Assembly: GCA_051745395.1 (NCBI GenBank)
Contig: JBNJEA010000043.1
Coordinates: 1 to 22,532, forward strand
Source: JBNJEA01 sp051745395
GTDB taxonomy: Bacteria > Desulfobacterota > Desulfobacteria > Desulfobacterales > Desulfosalsimonadaceae
Length of the DNA: 22,532 nucleotides
Direction of reading: 5' to 3'
Positions within the stretch are counted from its first letter, which is position 1, and each line of letters begins with the position of its first letter. A program made the position numbers and the translations under genes. Below the pieces are notes generated by a model that saw nothing but the letters and a program-made list of their open reading frames with translations, did not search any database and was not told the DNA's origin. Positions 1-7,753 of the stretch are shown in pieces.

Positions 1-2949
1 GAATCGCTGGTCCGGCACCTGGACAACCATATCGAAAAAGTCGAGCAGCTCGTCGCGGAGATGCTGCCCCGCCGGGACCAGTGGCTGCGGCACGTGGTCG
101 ATACGCGGGATTTGCGGCAGCAGCGCCAGGCCCTGGAAAACGCGCTGGGGGCGGTGATCACGGATACGCTGGCGGCGGCCAAAGACCGGCTCCCGGCGGA
201 TGCGGCCGCGGAATTGCCCGAACTGGCCCGGTTTGCAGCCGGCAACCAGTTTGTCCATAACCCCGCCTCCCCGGTTTGCCAATGCCTGGGGTTGCATGGT
301 CTCCCGGATTGCCAGCCGGAATCTTTGTCCGAATGGCAGGGGCTGGCGGAACTTTTGCTGACCAAAGAAGGCCGGGTCCGCAAAAACGCAAACAAGACGA
401 TCGGCTTTCCCACAGGGCCGGAAAAGGGCCAGGCGGGCACCAAGGCCCATTTCCAGGCGCAGAAGGCCGCGTTTCAGGGCGTGCTGGCCGCCCTGGCAGA
501 CGATCCGGGCGCCGCCGAAGCCCTGCATGCCGTCCGCTTTCTGCCGGCACCGTATTACACCGAAGCGCAGTGGGATATGACCGAAGCGTTGTTTGAGATT
601 TTAAAGCTTTCCGCAGCCCACCTGCAGCTCGTCTTCTACGCCCGCAACCGGGTCGATTTCCCGGAAATCGGCATCCGGGCCAAAGACGCCCTGGGTTTTT
701 CCGATGCCCCCACGGATCTTGCCCTGGCGCTGGATTATCGAATCGGCCATATTCTAATCGACGAGTTCCAGGACACCAGCATCAGCCAGTTTGAGCTGCT
801 GGCCCGTTTGACGGCGGGCTGGACGCCCGGCGACGGCCGCACCTTCTTTTCCGTCGGCGACCCCATGCAGTCGATTTACAGCTTCCGGGAAGCCGAGGTC
901 GGGCTTTTCCTGCAGGCCTGGGACCACGGCATGGGCGTCCACCTGCCGTTGACCCCGCTGACGTTGACTGCCAACTTCCGGTCGGACCAGGGCATCGTGG
1001 ACTGGGTCAACCGCGCCTTTGCGAATGTTTTGCCCGAAAATCCGGATGCGGCAACCGGGGCGGTGCCCTACACGCCCTTTCAGGCCGTAAGGCCCCTTGC
1101 GCACGACCCGGCAGTCAGTGTCCACCCGCTTATCGATGCCGACGATGATGCGGTCGCCGGGCAGGTCGTGGACTGTGTCCGCTCCGCACAGGGCCGGAAC
1201 CCGGACGACCGGGTCGCGATCCTGGTGCGCAGCCGGCCGCATCTGCACCGGATTATTGCCAGGCTGCGGGCGGCGGGCGTCGCTTTTAAAGCCATAGAAA
1301 TCGATGCCCTGGGACAGCGTCCGGTGATCCGGGATTTGTTATCGCTGACCCGCGCCATTGCCCACCCGGCCGATCGAACGGCCTGGCTGGCGGTGCTGCG
1401 GGCCCCCTGGTGCGGCTTGACCCTGGCCGATCTGCATGCCGTCGCCGGAGATAATCACAAGCAGCCGATCGGTGATCTCATAAACGATACTGGTCAAATG
1501 GCCAGGCTGTCGCCTGACGGCCAACAGCGTATTACCCGGGTTGCCGATATAATGGCCCATGCCCTGGCCAACCGACGCCGCCGGTCATTGCGGCGCCAGA
1601 CAGAAGGCGCCTGGATGGCTTTGGGCGGTCCGGCCTGCGTTCATGCGGCCGCCGACCTCGAGGACGCGGCGGTTTATTTCGATTTTTTAGACGAGCAGAT
1701 CGGCAACGGCGCCCTGACGGATTATCCCGCCCTGGAAGCCGATACCAATGCCCTGTTTGCCCGGCCGGACCCGGCAGCAGACGACTCCTTGCAGGTAATG
1801 ACCATCCACCGCGCCAAGGGGCTGGAGTTTGAGACGGTGATTTTGCCCGGACTGGAAAAAACGCCCCCGGCGGACCGGGCCCGTCTGCTGCTGTGGCTGG
1901 AGCGCGCAGATGCCCCTTCCGCGGAAAGCCTTTTGCTGGCCCCCATTTCCGAGCAGGGAAGCGCAGATGACCCCACGTATCAATATATCCGTCGATTGCA
2001 GGCCAAAAAGACCGATCATGAGGCCGCACGTCTGCTCTATGTGGCCGCCACGCGCGCGAAAAAACAGCTCTGCATCATCGGTCGTGGGGCCACGGACAGC
2101 GCCGGCCGCCTGCGTCGCCCGGACCGCCGCAGCCTGTTGGCGTCCCTGTGGCCGGCGGTCCAATCCGAATTTGAAAACGTCTCGGCCGAAGAAGGAGGGA
2201 AGGCCGCCGGACCGGTCAATGGCGATGGCACCGAAGACCCGGCCGTGGTCATGCCATATATCCGCCGGCTCGGCTCGCATTGGCAGGCCCCGGCCCCGCC
2301 GGAATCCGTCGGTGTTTCGCACCGGGTGCCGGCAGGCCAGGCAATCGACGACGACACTGGCGGTTTGCCCCGGTTTGACTGGGCCGGCATCACCGTGCGC
2401 CGGGTGGGCAGCGTGGTGCACCGCTGGCTGCGTATCATATGCGAAGACGGCGCTGACGCATGGGACGCCAAACGAATCGAACATTCGGCATCCGCCATTT
2501 ACGCCGATCTTGCCGCCATGGGGGTGGACCGGCAGGACCGCAGCACGGCCATGCACGAGGTGACACAGGCCCTGCAAACCACCCTGGCCGACAGCCGGGG
2601 GCGATGGATCCTGGCCACACGTACGGCGGGGCGGTGCGAATACCCTCTAAGCGGCGCCATCAATGGTGAAGTCCGCAACGTGATCATTGACCGTACCTTT
2701 GTGGATAAAGACGGCATCCGCTGGATCATCGACTATAAAAGCGGCACCCACACCGGCGGCGGGCTGTCGGCTTTCCTGGAAAACGAAAAACGCCGCTACA
2801 GCACCCAGATGGCCTTGTATGCGCAGTTGATGCGGCTAAAGGACCCGGACCACCCCGTCCGGCTGGCCCTTTATTTCCCCCGGTTTGCGGGGTGGTGCCA
2901 CTGGACAGATGACGGGGCGTATTCGAATGACTTGACAACAGAAGAATAA
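1..2949 (+). CDS. AddA/RecB-type UvrD-family helicase-nuclease, 5' end cut by the window
   Basis: This is an ATP-dependent helicase-exonuclease subunit for double-strand-break resection and recombination, probably working with an AddB-like partner upstream. The frame is open from base 1, so the ATG at 61 is internal and 982 C-terminal residues are visible; Walker A must lie left of the window. Visible superfamily 1 motifs, numbered from base 1, are DEFQDT at about 254-259 (motif II), GDPMQSIYSFR (III), TANFRS (IV), TIHRAKGLEF near 601 (V) and YVAATRAKK near 680 (VI). A C-terminal PD-(D/E)XK nuclease domain looks intact: His807 in GSVVHRWL, Asp897 in IIDR, Asp911 and Lys913 in IIDYKSG, and Gln936 in the QxxxY motif. 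RecB-like and AddA-like proteins cannot be separated without the N-terminus. Family is sure, subtype less so. Confidence 0.9.
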   Translation, partial: ESLVRHLDNHIEKVEQLVAEMLPRRDQWLRHVVDTRDLRQQRQALENALGAVITDTLAAAKDRLPADAAAELPELARFAAGNQFVHNPASPVCQCLGLHGLPDCQPESLSEWQGLAELLLTKEGRVRKNANKTIGFPTGPEKGQAGTKAHFQAQKAAFQGVLAALADDPGAAEALHAVRFLPAPYYTEAQWDMTEALFEILKLSAAHLQLVFYARNRVDFPEIGIRAKDALGFSDAPTDLALALDYRIGHILIDEFQDTSISQFELLARLTAGWTPGDGRTFFSVGDPMQSIYSFREAEVGLFLQAWDHGMGVHLPLTPLTLTANFRSDQGIVDWVNRAFANVLPENPDAATGAVPYTPFQAVRPLAHDPAVSVHPLIDADDDAVAGQVVDCVRSAQGRNPDDRVAILVRSRPHLHRIIARLRAAGVAFKAIEIDALGQRPVIRDLLSLTRAIAHPADRTAWLAVLRAPWCGLTLADLHAVAGDNHKQPIGDLINDTGQMARLSPDGQQRITRVADIMAHALANRRRRSLRRQTEGAWMALGGPACVHAAADLEDAAVYFDFLDEQIGNGALTDYPALEADTNALFARPDPAADDSLQVMTIHRAKGLEFETVILPGLEKTPPADRARLLLWLERADAPSAESLLLAPISEQGSADDPTYQYIRRLQAKKTDHEAARLLYVAATRAKKQLCIIGRGATDSAGRLRRPDRRSLLASLWPAVQSEFENVSAEEGGKAAGPVNGDGTEDPAVVMPYIRRLGSHWQAPAPPESVGVSHRVPAGQAIDDDTGGLPRFDWAGITVRRVGSVVHRWLRIICEDGADAWDAKRIEHSASAIYADLAAMGVDRQDRSTAMHEVTQALQTTLADSRGRWILATRTAGRCEYPLSGAINGEVRNVIIDRTFVDKDGIRWIIDYKSGTHTGGGLSAFLENEKRRYSTQMALYAQLMRLKDPDHPVRLALYFPRFAGWCHWTDDGAYSNDLTTEE

Positions 2950-3009
2950 AATAAGATAAAAAACGGGAAACTGAACGATTTGGGTATAACCAATCCGCGG
3001 GGGAAAAAA

Positions 3010-3357
3010 ATGGCTGATATGTACTACTACATGTGGGAAATGGTCACCAGCCTGACCATCATTATCCTGGTGGCCGCCTACATTATTCACGACCGGATCC
3101 GGCTGCGCCTGGAAAAGATAGAAGACGAGAAACGGCGGACGCAGAAGCTGGAACAGCTCAGCCAGATGACAAGGTCGATTTTAGGCGGCCTGGCCGTTGT
3201 CGGCGGCGGGGCCTGGATGCTTTTTATCAAGACCCACACGATTTACATCAGTGAGGAGTTGATGGGCTTTCACACCTATGTGCCCCCGATTATCATGGCC
3301 GTAATCGGCATCGTGGTGCTGTCGCTTGCGGCGAAAAGATATTTGCGGACGGATTAG
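3010..3357 (+). CDS. Small three-helix membrane protein, unknown function
   Basis: I do not recognise this 115-residue protein. It has three likely membrane helices at about residues 11-30, 57-74 and 86-105. Between the first two lies a strongly charged, helical stretch (RLRLEKIEDEKRRTQKLEQ) that could form a short coiled coil. The ATG at 3010 is preferred because GGGGG lies about seven bases upstream; an in-frame TTG at 2980 would add ten residues but has only a weak ribosome site. It begins 60 bases after the helicase-nuclease stop on the same strand, so it may be co-transcribed. The topology suggests an inner-membrane protein. No enzymatic motif is visible. Confidence 0.7.
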   Translation: MADMYYYMWEMVTSLTIIILVAAYIIHDRIRLRLEKIEDEKRRTQKLEQLSQMTRSILGGLAVVGGGAWMLFIKTHTIYISEELMGFHTYVPPIIMAVIGIVVLSLAAKRYLRTD

Positions 3358-3757
3358 TGCTTGCCTGATTTGTAATATGGATTCCGTTCCTTATATTGGC
3401 CCTTCCGGATACCCTCGAACTGTTTTTTCCTTTCAATGCACAAAACAGTTGGGCATGCAGGTGAATGCCTCGGCTGTCTATGTCCCCATATGCTCTTGTT
3501 CTTTGATTCCCCGACGCTTTTTTGATAAATCCTTTCTGGTTAACCCAATTTCTTTCAAAGCTATACTTTGAATCCTCATACCGACTTTTCTTTCCGTGAT
3601 ATGTAGCGAAATATTTTGGATTTTTGTTTTTGGCAAACCAAGATTATCGATTCCAAGCTGCATTTCCATGGTTGTCTGGGAATGTTGCCCCGGATGGCAA
3701 GTTAACCTGAAGCATATCAACTGGTATAAAATCAGAGTGGAAGGATACCACGCCTCA
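3358..3757. other. About 400 bp AT-rich gap without a convincing gene
   Basis: This stretch lies between two convergent genes. Open frames exist on both strands (up to about 80 codons) but none has a good ribosome site, recognisable motif or credible protein character. Base composition is clearly more AT-rich than the flanking helicase gene. The only structure I see is a perfect 9-bp inverted repeat near its left end (3418-3450). It could be decayed DNA or hold an untranslated RNA; nothing decides this. Confidence 0.5.
3418..3450. repeat. 9-bp inverted repeat with 15-nt loop
   Basis: Left arm AACTGTTTT (3418-3426) is perfectly complementary to AAAACAGTT (3442-3450). It lies about 60 bases after the stop of the small membrane gene. 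No T-tract follows on either strand, so it is not a classic intrinsic terminator, although it may protect or end the transcript. Confidence 0.35.
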
Positions 3758-4567
3758 TTAGATAAACATTATTCCGAACAAAACCAGATATCCTACCAAA
3801 AATAACGTCGGAGTATCCCAAGTATGCGGCGAAAATGCCTCGGTAAGAGTCATTGTGGCCGGGATCACCACCATAGCAGCAACGAATTGCGGCAGGGAAA
3901 GTGAAGCATGATATAAGGCAATTACTGCCATACTGACAAGAAATACGCATGCGCTTCCCTCGAGGGATCGGTAATATTTTTTGTCCGAAAAAAGGGCGCG
4001 GACCTTATACCTGTGCCGACCGAATCGGACTCCCACCGGTTCGGCCAGTCCATCACCGATTGCCGTTATCAGTAAGGGCAGCAAAATTAGGTGTTCCATG
4101 TCGTGGTAATCATAAAGAATAAGAAAAGGAGTGATAACCAAGTAACCTGCGATTACCTGGGTTGAGAGCCACAAAAGGGTCATGGGCCGGTCTTCCGGGC
4201 GATCAAATCCTGAAAACATCATGTTAACAAAAGAAACCCGCTGCCGCACTGGGCTAATATATATTAGCAGTGTGGCAATTGAAATCACGGCCCCCACGAG
4301 GAATACGCCGATGGTCCGCTCATAGACAATCACCTCGTCCAAAAAAAGAGGGATTAAAAAAAGACAAAAATGGCTTATTTTCCGAGTATAATTGACTTTT
4401 ATAGATTTATACACCGCCAGTAGCCCGCAACCGTATTGTACCAAGTACAGGAAAAGCAGTTTAAAGGCTTGGTTCACGAAAAACAGGGATTCCAAAGAAG
4501 TAGCGCCTTGTTGAAGGTGATTTGATTGGAAGAAAAGTTGCTTAATTTGAACTCTTATAGTGTTCAT
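3758..4567 (-). CDS. Phytol/dolichol kinase-like CTP-dependent membrane protein
   Basis: This 269-residue polytopic membrane protein has about six or seven hydrophobic helices. It carries features of the CTP-dependent polyprenol kinase / phosphatidate cytidylyltransferase group (VTE5, SEC59 and relatives): RKISH at residues 62-66 resembles the conserved RKxxH; GDGLAEPVGVRFGRHRY around Asp172 matches the GDxxAExxGxxFG nucleotide site; SLEGS follows; and EAFSPHTWDTP near 240-250 resembles the closing ExxSxxxxDN element, with Asp present but Asn replaced by Thr. It would phosphorylate an isoprenoid alcohol or activate a lipid phosphate in the inner membrane; the substrate cannot be read. The gene is more AT-rich than its neighbours. 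The N-terminal 30 residues are poorly supported, and the ATG at 4567 overlaps the doubtful upstream ORF by 26 bases. Confidence 0.72.
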   Translation of the reverse strand: MNTIRVQIKQLFFQSNHLQQGATSLESLFFVNQAFKLLFLYLVQYGCGLLAVYKSIKVNYTRKISHFCLFLIPLFLDEVIVYERTIGVFLVGAVISIATLLIYISPVRQRVSFVNMMFSGFDRPEDRPMTLLWLSTQVIAGYLVITPFLILYDYHDMEHLILLPLLITAIGDGLAEPVGVRFGRHRYKVRALFSDKKYYRSLEGSACVFLVSMAVIALYHASLSLPQFVAAMVVIPATMTLTEAFSPHTWDTPTLFLVGYLVLFGIMFI

Positions 4568-4739
4568 TGTAGTTTCTCATGAAGCTGTCCCGGAATTCCC
4601 TGCAGCGGCTGATTTTTTTGCACTGCCCTTTCCGCGCCTTCTCGAGGTCTTTTTCATAGTCTTCCAAGATAGTGTCGATGGGATCTATTCTTCGCCTCTC
4701 TTCTTTATTAGAAATGAAATTTGGCCCTGAGGACTGCAT
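4542..4739 (-). CDS. Doubtful 65-residue charged protein
   Basis: This is a possible small gene upstream of, and overlapping, the phytol-kinase-like gene. From the ATG at 4739 it encodes 65 highly charged residues with two cysteines (QCKKISRC). A TTG at 4832 would give 96 residues. Neither start has a convincing ribosome site. The overlap with the next gene in the same direction is the main argument for reality. The composition (many Glu, Lys, Arg, Asp) is protein-like, but no family is recognised. It could be a remnant of a longer gene in the AT-rich island. Confidence 0.3.
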   Translation of the reverse strand: MQSSGPNFISNKEERRRIDPIDTILEDYEKDLEKARKGQCKKISRCREFRDSFMRNYNEHYKSSN

Positions 4740-4852
4740 TGTTATAAGGTTAACATGGCGGCAGCCTGGTGTAAATTTGGGGAGATGCCGCACTTGTGAC
4801 AGGGGTGGCAAGTATAGAGCAATCCCGGTCAATCCTTGGATACCTTAGAAAA

Positions 4853-5731
4853 TTATTGCCGCTGCACCACTGCCACGCCTGCTGCCACTATAACCAGGCC
4901 GATGACGTCTGATGACTCAAGCGTGTCGCCGAATGCAACCCATGCCATTATCATGGTCACCGGTGGCCCCAAATAAAAAAGGCTTGCCACACGAGTGGCA
5001 TCGAGCCGGGATAGCAGCAGCCACATCAAGGCATAAGCCGCCAGGGAGACGCCGAGAATGAGCCACACCATAGCGCTTACAAACGTCGGCTCCCAGCGGG
5101 TCGCTAAACTCTCAAGGCCTATTGCCGGAATCGTTGCAGCCAAAGCAGTCGCCAGACTCTGGTAGAAAAGCGAGAGATCCACGGGAAGGCGATGGGCGCG
5201 GCCGTGCACCTCTATGTACCTTTGAAGAAGACTTGCCGCCGTTATGCCGACCACGGACCCGAACGGAATAAGGTAACCAAAAACGGATCCGGCATCGTTT
5301 AGATTGGTCCGGGCGCCAACGGCAATAATAACCCCGCAAAACCCGACGAACAATCCGAACCAGCGGGTAAGGGGGGTATGTTCCCCCACAACGGGACCGG
5401 ACAAGGCACCGGTGAGCATCGGCTGGAGCGCCACGACAAGGGCAACAATGCCCGCGGGAACACCCTGTTGCAGTGAGAACAGCACGCAGCCCAACCATAC
5501 GCCATGGGCCAAAAACCCGACAAGTAATGCAATGGCGGCATCGTAGAAGCCCGGCCAGCGCAGCCGGCCGCTTAGCGCCAGGTACATCAGAAGAATGCAT
5601 GTCAGCGCCCAATAACGCCAAAACAGAAGGGTAAACGGCCCGGTAAACGGCAGACCATATTCCGCACCGATGAATCCCGAGTTCCAGAGCAGGACGAAAC
5701 CGGCTGCCAGATATGCCGTAGAGGAAACCAT
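4853..5731 (-). CDS. DMT-superfamily (EamA) transporter
   Basis: This is a 292-residue inner-membrane protein with about ten hydrophobic helices in two tandem five-helix halves, the layout of EamA/RhaT-type drug/metabolite transporters. The first half has LLWNSGFIGAEYGL and FLAHGVWLGCVLFSLQQGVPAGIVALV, a typical EamA core. The second half has the WLILGVSLAAYALMWLLL and YLGPPVTMIMAWVAFGD segments, ending near the C-terminus with VIGLVIVAAGVAV. Members export amino acids or other small metabolites; no substrate can be inferred here. The ATG at 5731 has no close ribosome site; AGAAGGA lies about 15 bases upstream, so the start is slightly uncertain. It is probably transcribed alone: yjbQ ends 118 bases upstream. 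Confidence 0.88.
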   Translation of the reverse strand: MVSSTAYLAAGFVLLWNSGFIGAEYGLPFTGPFTLLFWRYWALTCILLMYLALSGRLRWPGFYDAAIALLVGFLAHGVWLGCVLFSLQQGVPAGIVALVVALQPMLTGALSGPVVGEHTPLTRWFGLFVGFCGVIIAVGARTNLNDAGSVFGYLIPFGSVVGITAASLLQRYIEVHGRAHRLPVDLSLFYQSLATALAATIPAIGLESLATRWEPTFVSAMVWLILGVSLAAYALMWLLLSRLDATRVASLFYLGPPVTMIMAWVAFGDTLESSDVIGLVIVAAGVAVVQRQ

Positions 5732-5849
5732 AACGCGGTATAACAGTCCTTCTGTCCAAGATGTCCTGGGTCACTAAAGTTCAGGATTTGATCGGATGTG
5801 ATGGATTTAATGTCCTGAAGCCGTAGAGACCTCATCGGCGGCAGCTGTC

Positions 5850-6266
5850 TTATTCGCCGATGATTTTTACCAGGACCCGCTTTTTACGACGGCCGTCGAA
5901 TTCTCCGTAAAAGATCCGCTCCCAGGTGCCGAAGTCGAGCCGGCCGTCGGTGACGGCCACGACCACCTCGCGGCCCATGACCTGGCGCTTCATGTGGGCA
6001 TCGGCGTTGTCTTCGCCGACGTTGTGGCGGTATTGGGAAACCGGTTCGTGGGGGGCGAGCCGCTCCAGCCATTCATCGTAGTCCTTGTGCAGGCCCGGTT
6101 CGTCATCGTTGATAAACACGGAAGCGGTGATGTGCATGGCATTTACCAGCACAAAGCCTTCTTTGATCCTGCTTTCGGCCAGACAATCTTCCACCTGGCC
6201 GGTGATGTTGATCAGCGCCCGACGGGTGGGGACATTAAAGAAAAGTTCCTTTCGGTAGCTGCGCAT
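5850..6266 (-). CDS. yjbQ: YjbQ/UPF0047 family protein
   Basis: This 138-residue protein is full length for the YjbQ/UPF0047 family, also labelled secondary thiamine-phosphate synthase enzyme. Its core signatures are all present: GFVLVNAMHITASVFIND, the NADAHMKRQVMG segment with conserved histidine, and the C-terminal DFGTWERIFYGEFDG. The family is a small soluble beta-rich trimer; the cellular role is still unclear, although weak thiamine-phosphate synthase activity has been reported for E. coli YjbQ. The start is well set: AGGAGG lies five bases before the ATG. It begins nine bases after the stop of the HD-GYP response regulator, so the two are almost certainly co-transcribed. Confidence 0.93.
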   Translation of the reverse strand: MRSYRKELFFNVPTRRALINITGQVEDCLAESRIKEGFVLVNAMHITASVFINDDEPGLHKDYDEWLERLAPHEPVSQYRHNVGEDNADAHMKRQVMGREVVVAVTDGRLDFGTWERIFYGEFDGRRKKRVLVKIIGE

Positions 6267-6275
6267 CGCGGCCTC

Positions 6276-7502
6276 CTATTGATTTTGCTTCCCGGTTTGT
6301 TCTTCGTTGTTTTCAAAGGCGGCTTGCCGATCCGCGAATGGTTGTCCGCCCCGGATTTGTTTGTCGATGCCGTCGACCCGGTCGCGGTCGCTCCACAAAA
6401 AATCGGCGAGGGAAATATCGTCGGCGCGGCCGACTTCATCGCGGATGCGGTGGATTTCATCCATGTTGCCGACAAAGGCATCGACAATATCGGGATCGAA
6501 TTGTTTTTCCCGTTCGGCTTTGATGATATCCAGGGCCACCTCGATGGGGTAGGGGCTTTTGTAGGGGCGCTTCGAGGTCAGGGCGTCAAAGGTGTCGGCA
6601 ATGCAGACAATCCGGCCGGAAATCGGGATGTCGGTTTTCGACAGCCCGTTGGGATAGCCCTGGCCATTCCACTTTTCATGATGGCTGCGCGCGATTTCGC
6701 AGGCCATTTTCAAAACTTCGGCCTTGGAATTGGCCAGAATCGCAGCCCCGATGGTGGTGTGGGACTTGATGGTTTCAAACTCATCTTCGGTCAGGCGCTC
6801 CGGCTTGAGCAGGATACGGTCGGGAATGCCGATTTTGCCGATATCATGCATGGGAGAGGCATAGCGGATCAATTTGACCGTTTCGGCGGGCAGCCCCAGT
6901 TTTTCCGCGACCAGGGCGCTGTAGCGGCTCATCCGGACAATATGGTCGCCGGTGTCTTCGTCTTTGTATTCGGCGGCGGCCACCAGTCGATTGATGGTGT
7001 CCAGGTAGGCATATTCAAGTTCACCGTGGGCGTTTTTTAACTTCACGGAATAGGTTTCCAGTTTTTCCACGTTCTCCTGGAGCTCCCGGTTGATGGCGTC
7101 GCGCTCGATGAGCAGGTAGCGCATCCGCAGCACCCGTTTTAACCGGATAATCAGTTCCCGGAAACTGATGGGTTTCTGGATAAAGTCACTGGCCCCGGCG
7201 GTGATGATGGATTCGTAGTTATAGTCTTCGGTAAATCCCGTCATGACGATGACATCCGCGCCATAGTCGGACTTGATTTTTTTGAGCAAATCCACGCCGC
7301 TCATGCCGGGCATCCGGATATCGGTGATCACCACGTCAACCGGTTCGCGCGCCATGGTCTCTATCGCCTCTTCGCCGCAATGGGCGGTGTGGCATTTGTA
7401 GCCGACCCGGCGCAAAGCCTGGGAAATCATTTCCGTAATCGGCACTTCGTCGTCAACGATCAAGACGGGCAGTTGTTCGGGGATTTGCAGGTCTGGATTC
7501 AT
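6276..7502 (-). CDS. Response regulator with HD-GYP domain (c-di-GMP phosphodiesterase)
   Basis: This response regulator probably hydrolyses cyclic di-GMP when phosphorylated. From the ATG at 7502 (408 residues), an N-terminal receiver domain covers about 12-125 with acidic pair Asp17/Asp18, phospho-acceptor Asp61 in TDIRMPG, Thr88 and Lys110. A predicted coiled coil lies near 130-165. An HD-GYP domain covers about 168-350, with HDIGKIGIPD (His219-Asp220), HHE at 274-276 and NGQGYP (GYP at 282-284). All catalytic signatures look intact. I prefer the ATG at 7502 because GAGG lies seven bases upstream; an ATG at 7523 adds seven residues without a good site. It lies downstream of a hybrid kinase on the same strand, its likely phosphodonor, and directly upstream of yjbQ. 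Confidence 0.93.
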   Translation of the reverse strand: MNPDLQIPEQLPVLIVDDEVPITEMISQALRRVGYKCHTAHCGEEAIETMAREPVDVVITDIRMPGMSGVDLLKKIKSDYGADVIVMTGFTEDYNYESIITAGASDFIQKPISFRELIIRLKRVLRMRYLLIERDAINRELQENVEKLETYSVKLKNAHGELEYAYLDTINRLVAAAEYKDEDTGDHIVRMSRYSALVAEKLGLPAETVKLIRYASPMHDIGKIGIPDRILLKPERLTEDEFETIKSHTTIGAAILANSKAEVLKMACEIARSHHEKWNGQGYPNGLSKTDIPISGRIVCIADTFDALTSKRPYKSPYPIEVALDIIKAEREKQFDPDIVDAFVGNMDEIHRIRDEVGRADDISLADFLWSDRDRVDGIDKQIRGGQPFADRQAAFENNEEQTGKQNQ

Positions 7503-7566
7503 GGACGGCCTCATCTGCTGCATTAACAGTTCAATGGGATCGAAATCTTTCCCATCGCAAACATTT

Positions 7567-7617
7567 TGCCGGGTTGTTTAAGCGGCGCTTTTATCGGGCA
7601 ATCAGTTTGCCCGGCAA
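7567..7617 (-). promoter_or_regulatory. Alternative stem-loops in the kinase-regulator gap
   Basis: On the plus strand CGGGCAA (7595-7601) can pair with TTGCCCG (7607-7613) across a 5-nt loop. Alternatively TTGCCGGG (7567-7574) can pair with CCCGGCAA (7610-7617). The two pairings share the right-hand segment and exclude each other, as in attenuators or regulated leaders. In minus-strand RNA neither stem is followed by a T-run. They may simply tune expression of the regulator relative to the kinase. No ligand is suggested by the sequence. Confidence 0.3.
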
Positions 7618-7656
7618 CGCTGTATCAAGTTTGGAATTTATCACGGTGTCTGTCAT
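7591..7656 (-). CDS. Possible 21-residue leader ORF before the HD-GYP regulator
   Basis: A short frame (MTDTVINSKLDTALPGKLIAR) starts at an ATG with AAGG seven bases upstream, inside the 230-bp gap between the kinase stop and the regulator start. Its 3' part overlaps two alternative stems. It could be a leader peptide or chance; the composition gives no hint of amino-acid attenuation. Confidence 0.2.
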   Translation of the reverse strand: MTDTVINSKLDTALPGKLIAR

Positions 7657-7753
7657 ATGAAAACCTTTTTAATCGGCGTGGGAGCCGTCGCAGAAATTCG
7701 CCCCGGTTTGCCTGTAAAAGCGTATCCAGGGCCGGGAAAATGGCGGCATGAAA

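Noticed and set aside
1687..2577. A 296-codon minus-strand frame inside the helicase-nuclease gene
   Set aside because: It is antisense to motifs V and VI of a clear UvrD-family protein, so it is a shadow.
3478..3805. Frames of 69-80 codons on both strands in the AT-rich gap
   Set aside because: They have no ribosome site, no recognisable motif and poor protein-like composition; they overlap one another.
5994..7040. A 348-codon open frame on the plus strand
   Set aside because: It lies opposite the HD-GYP regulator and yjbQ, whose domains and ribosome sites are clear. Its Gly/Phe/Val-rich product is typical antisense shadow of a GC-rich gene.
7700..7745. AGGCAAACC on the minus strand (7705-7713) as a GEMM (c-di-GMP) riboswitch before the HD-GYP gene
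   Set aside because: The string matches one conserved piece of the class I aptamer, but the obligatory GACGCAAAGCC partner is missing (only GACGGCTCC follows), and the tetraloop-receptor helix is not evident.
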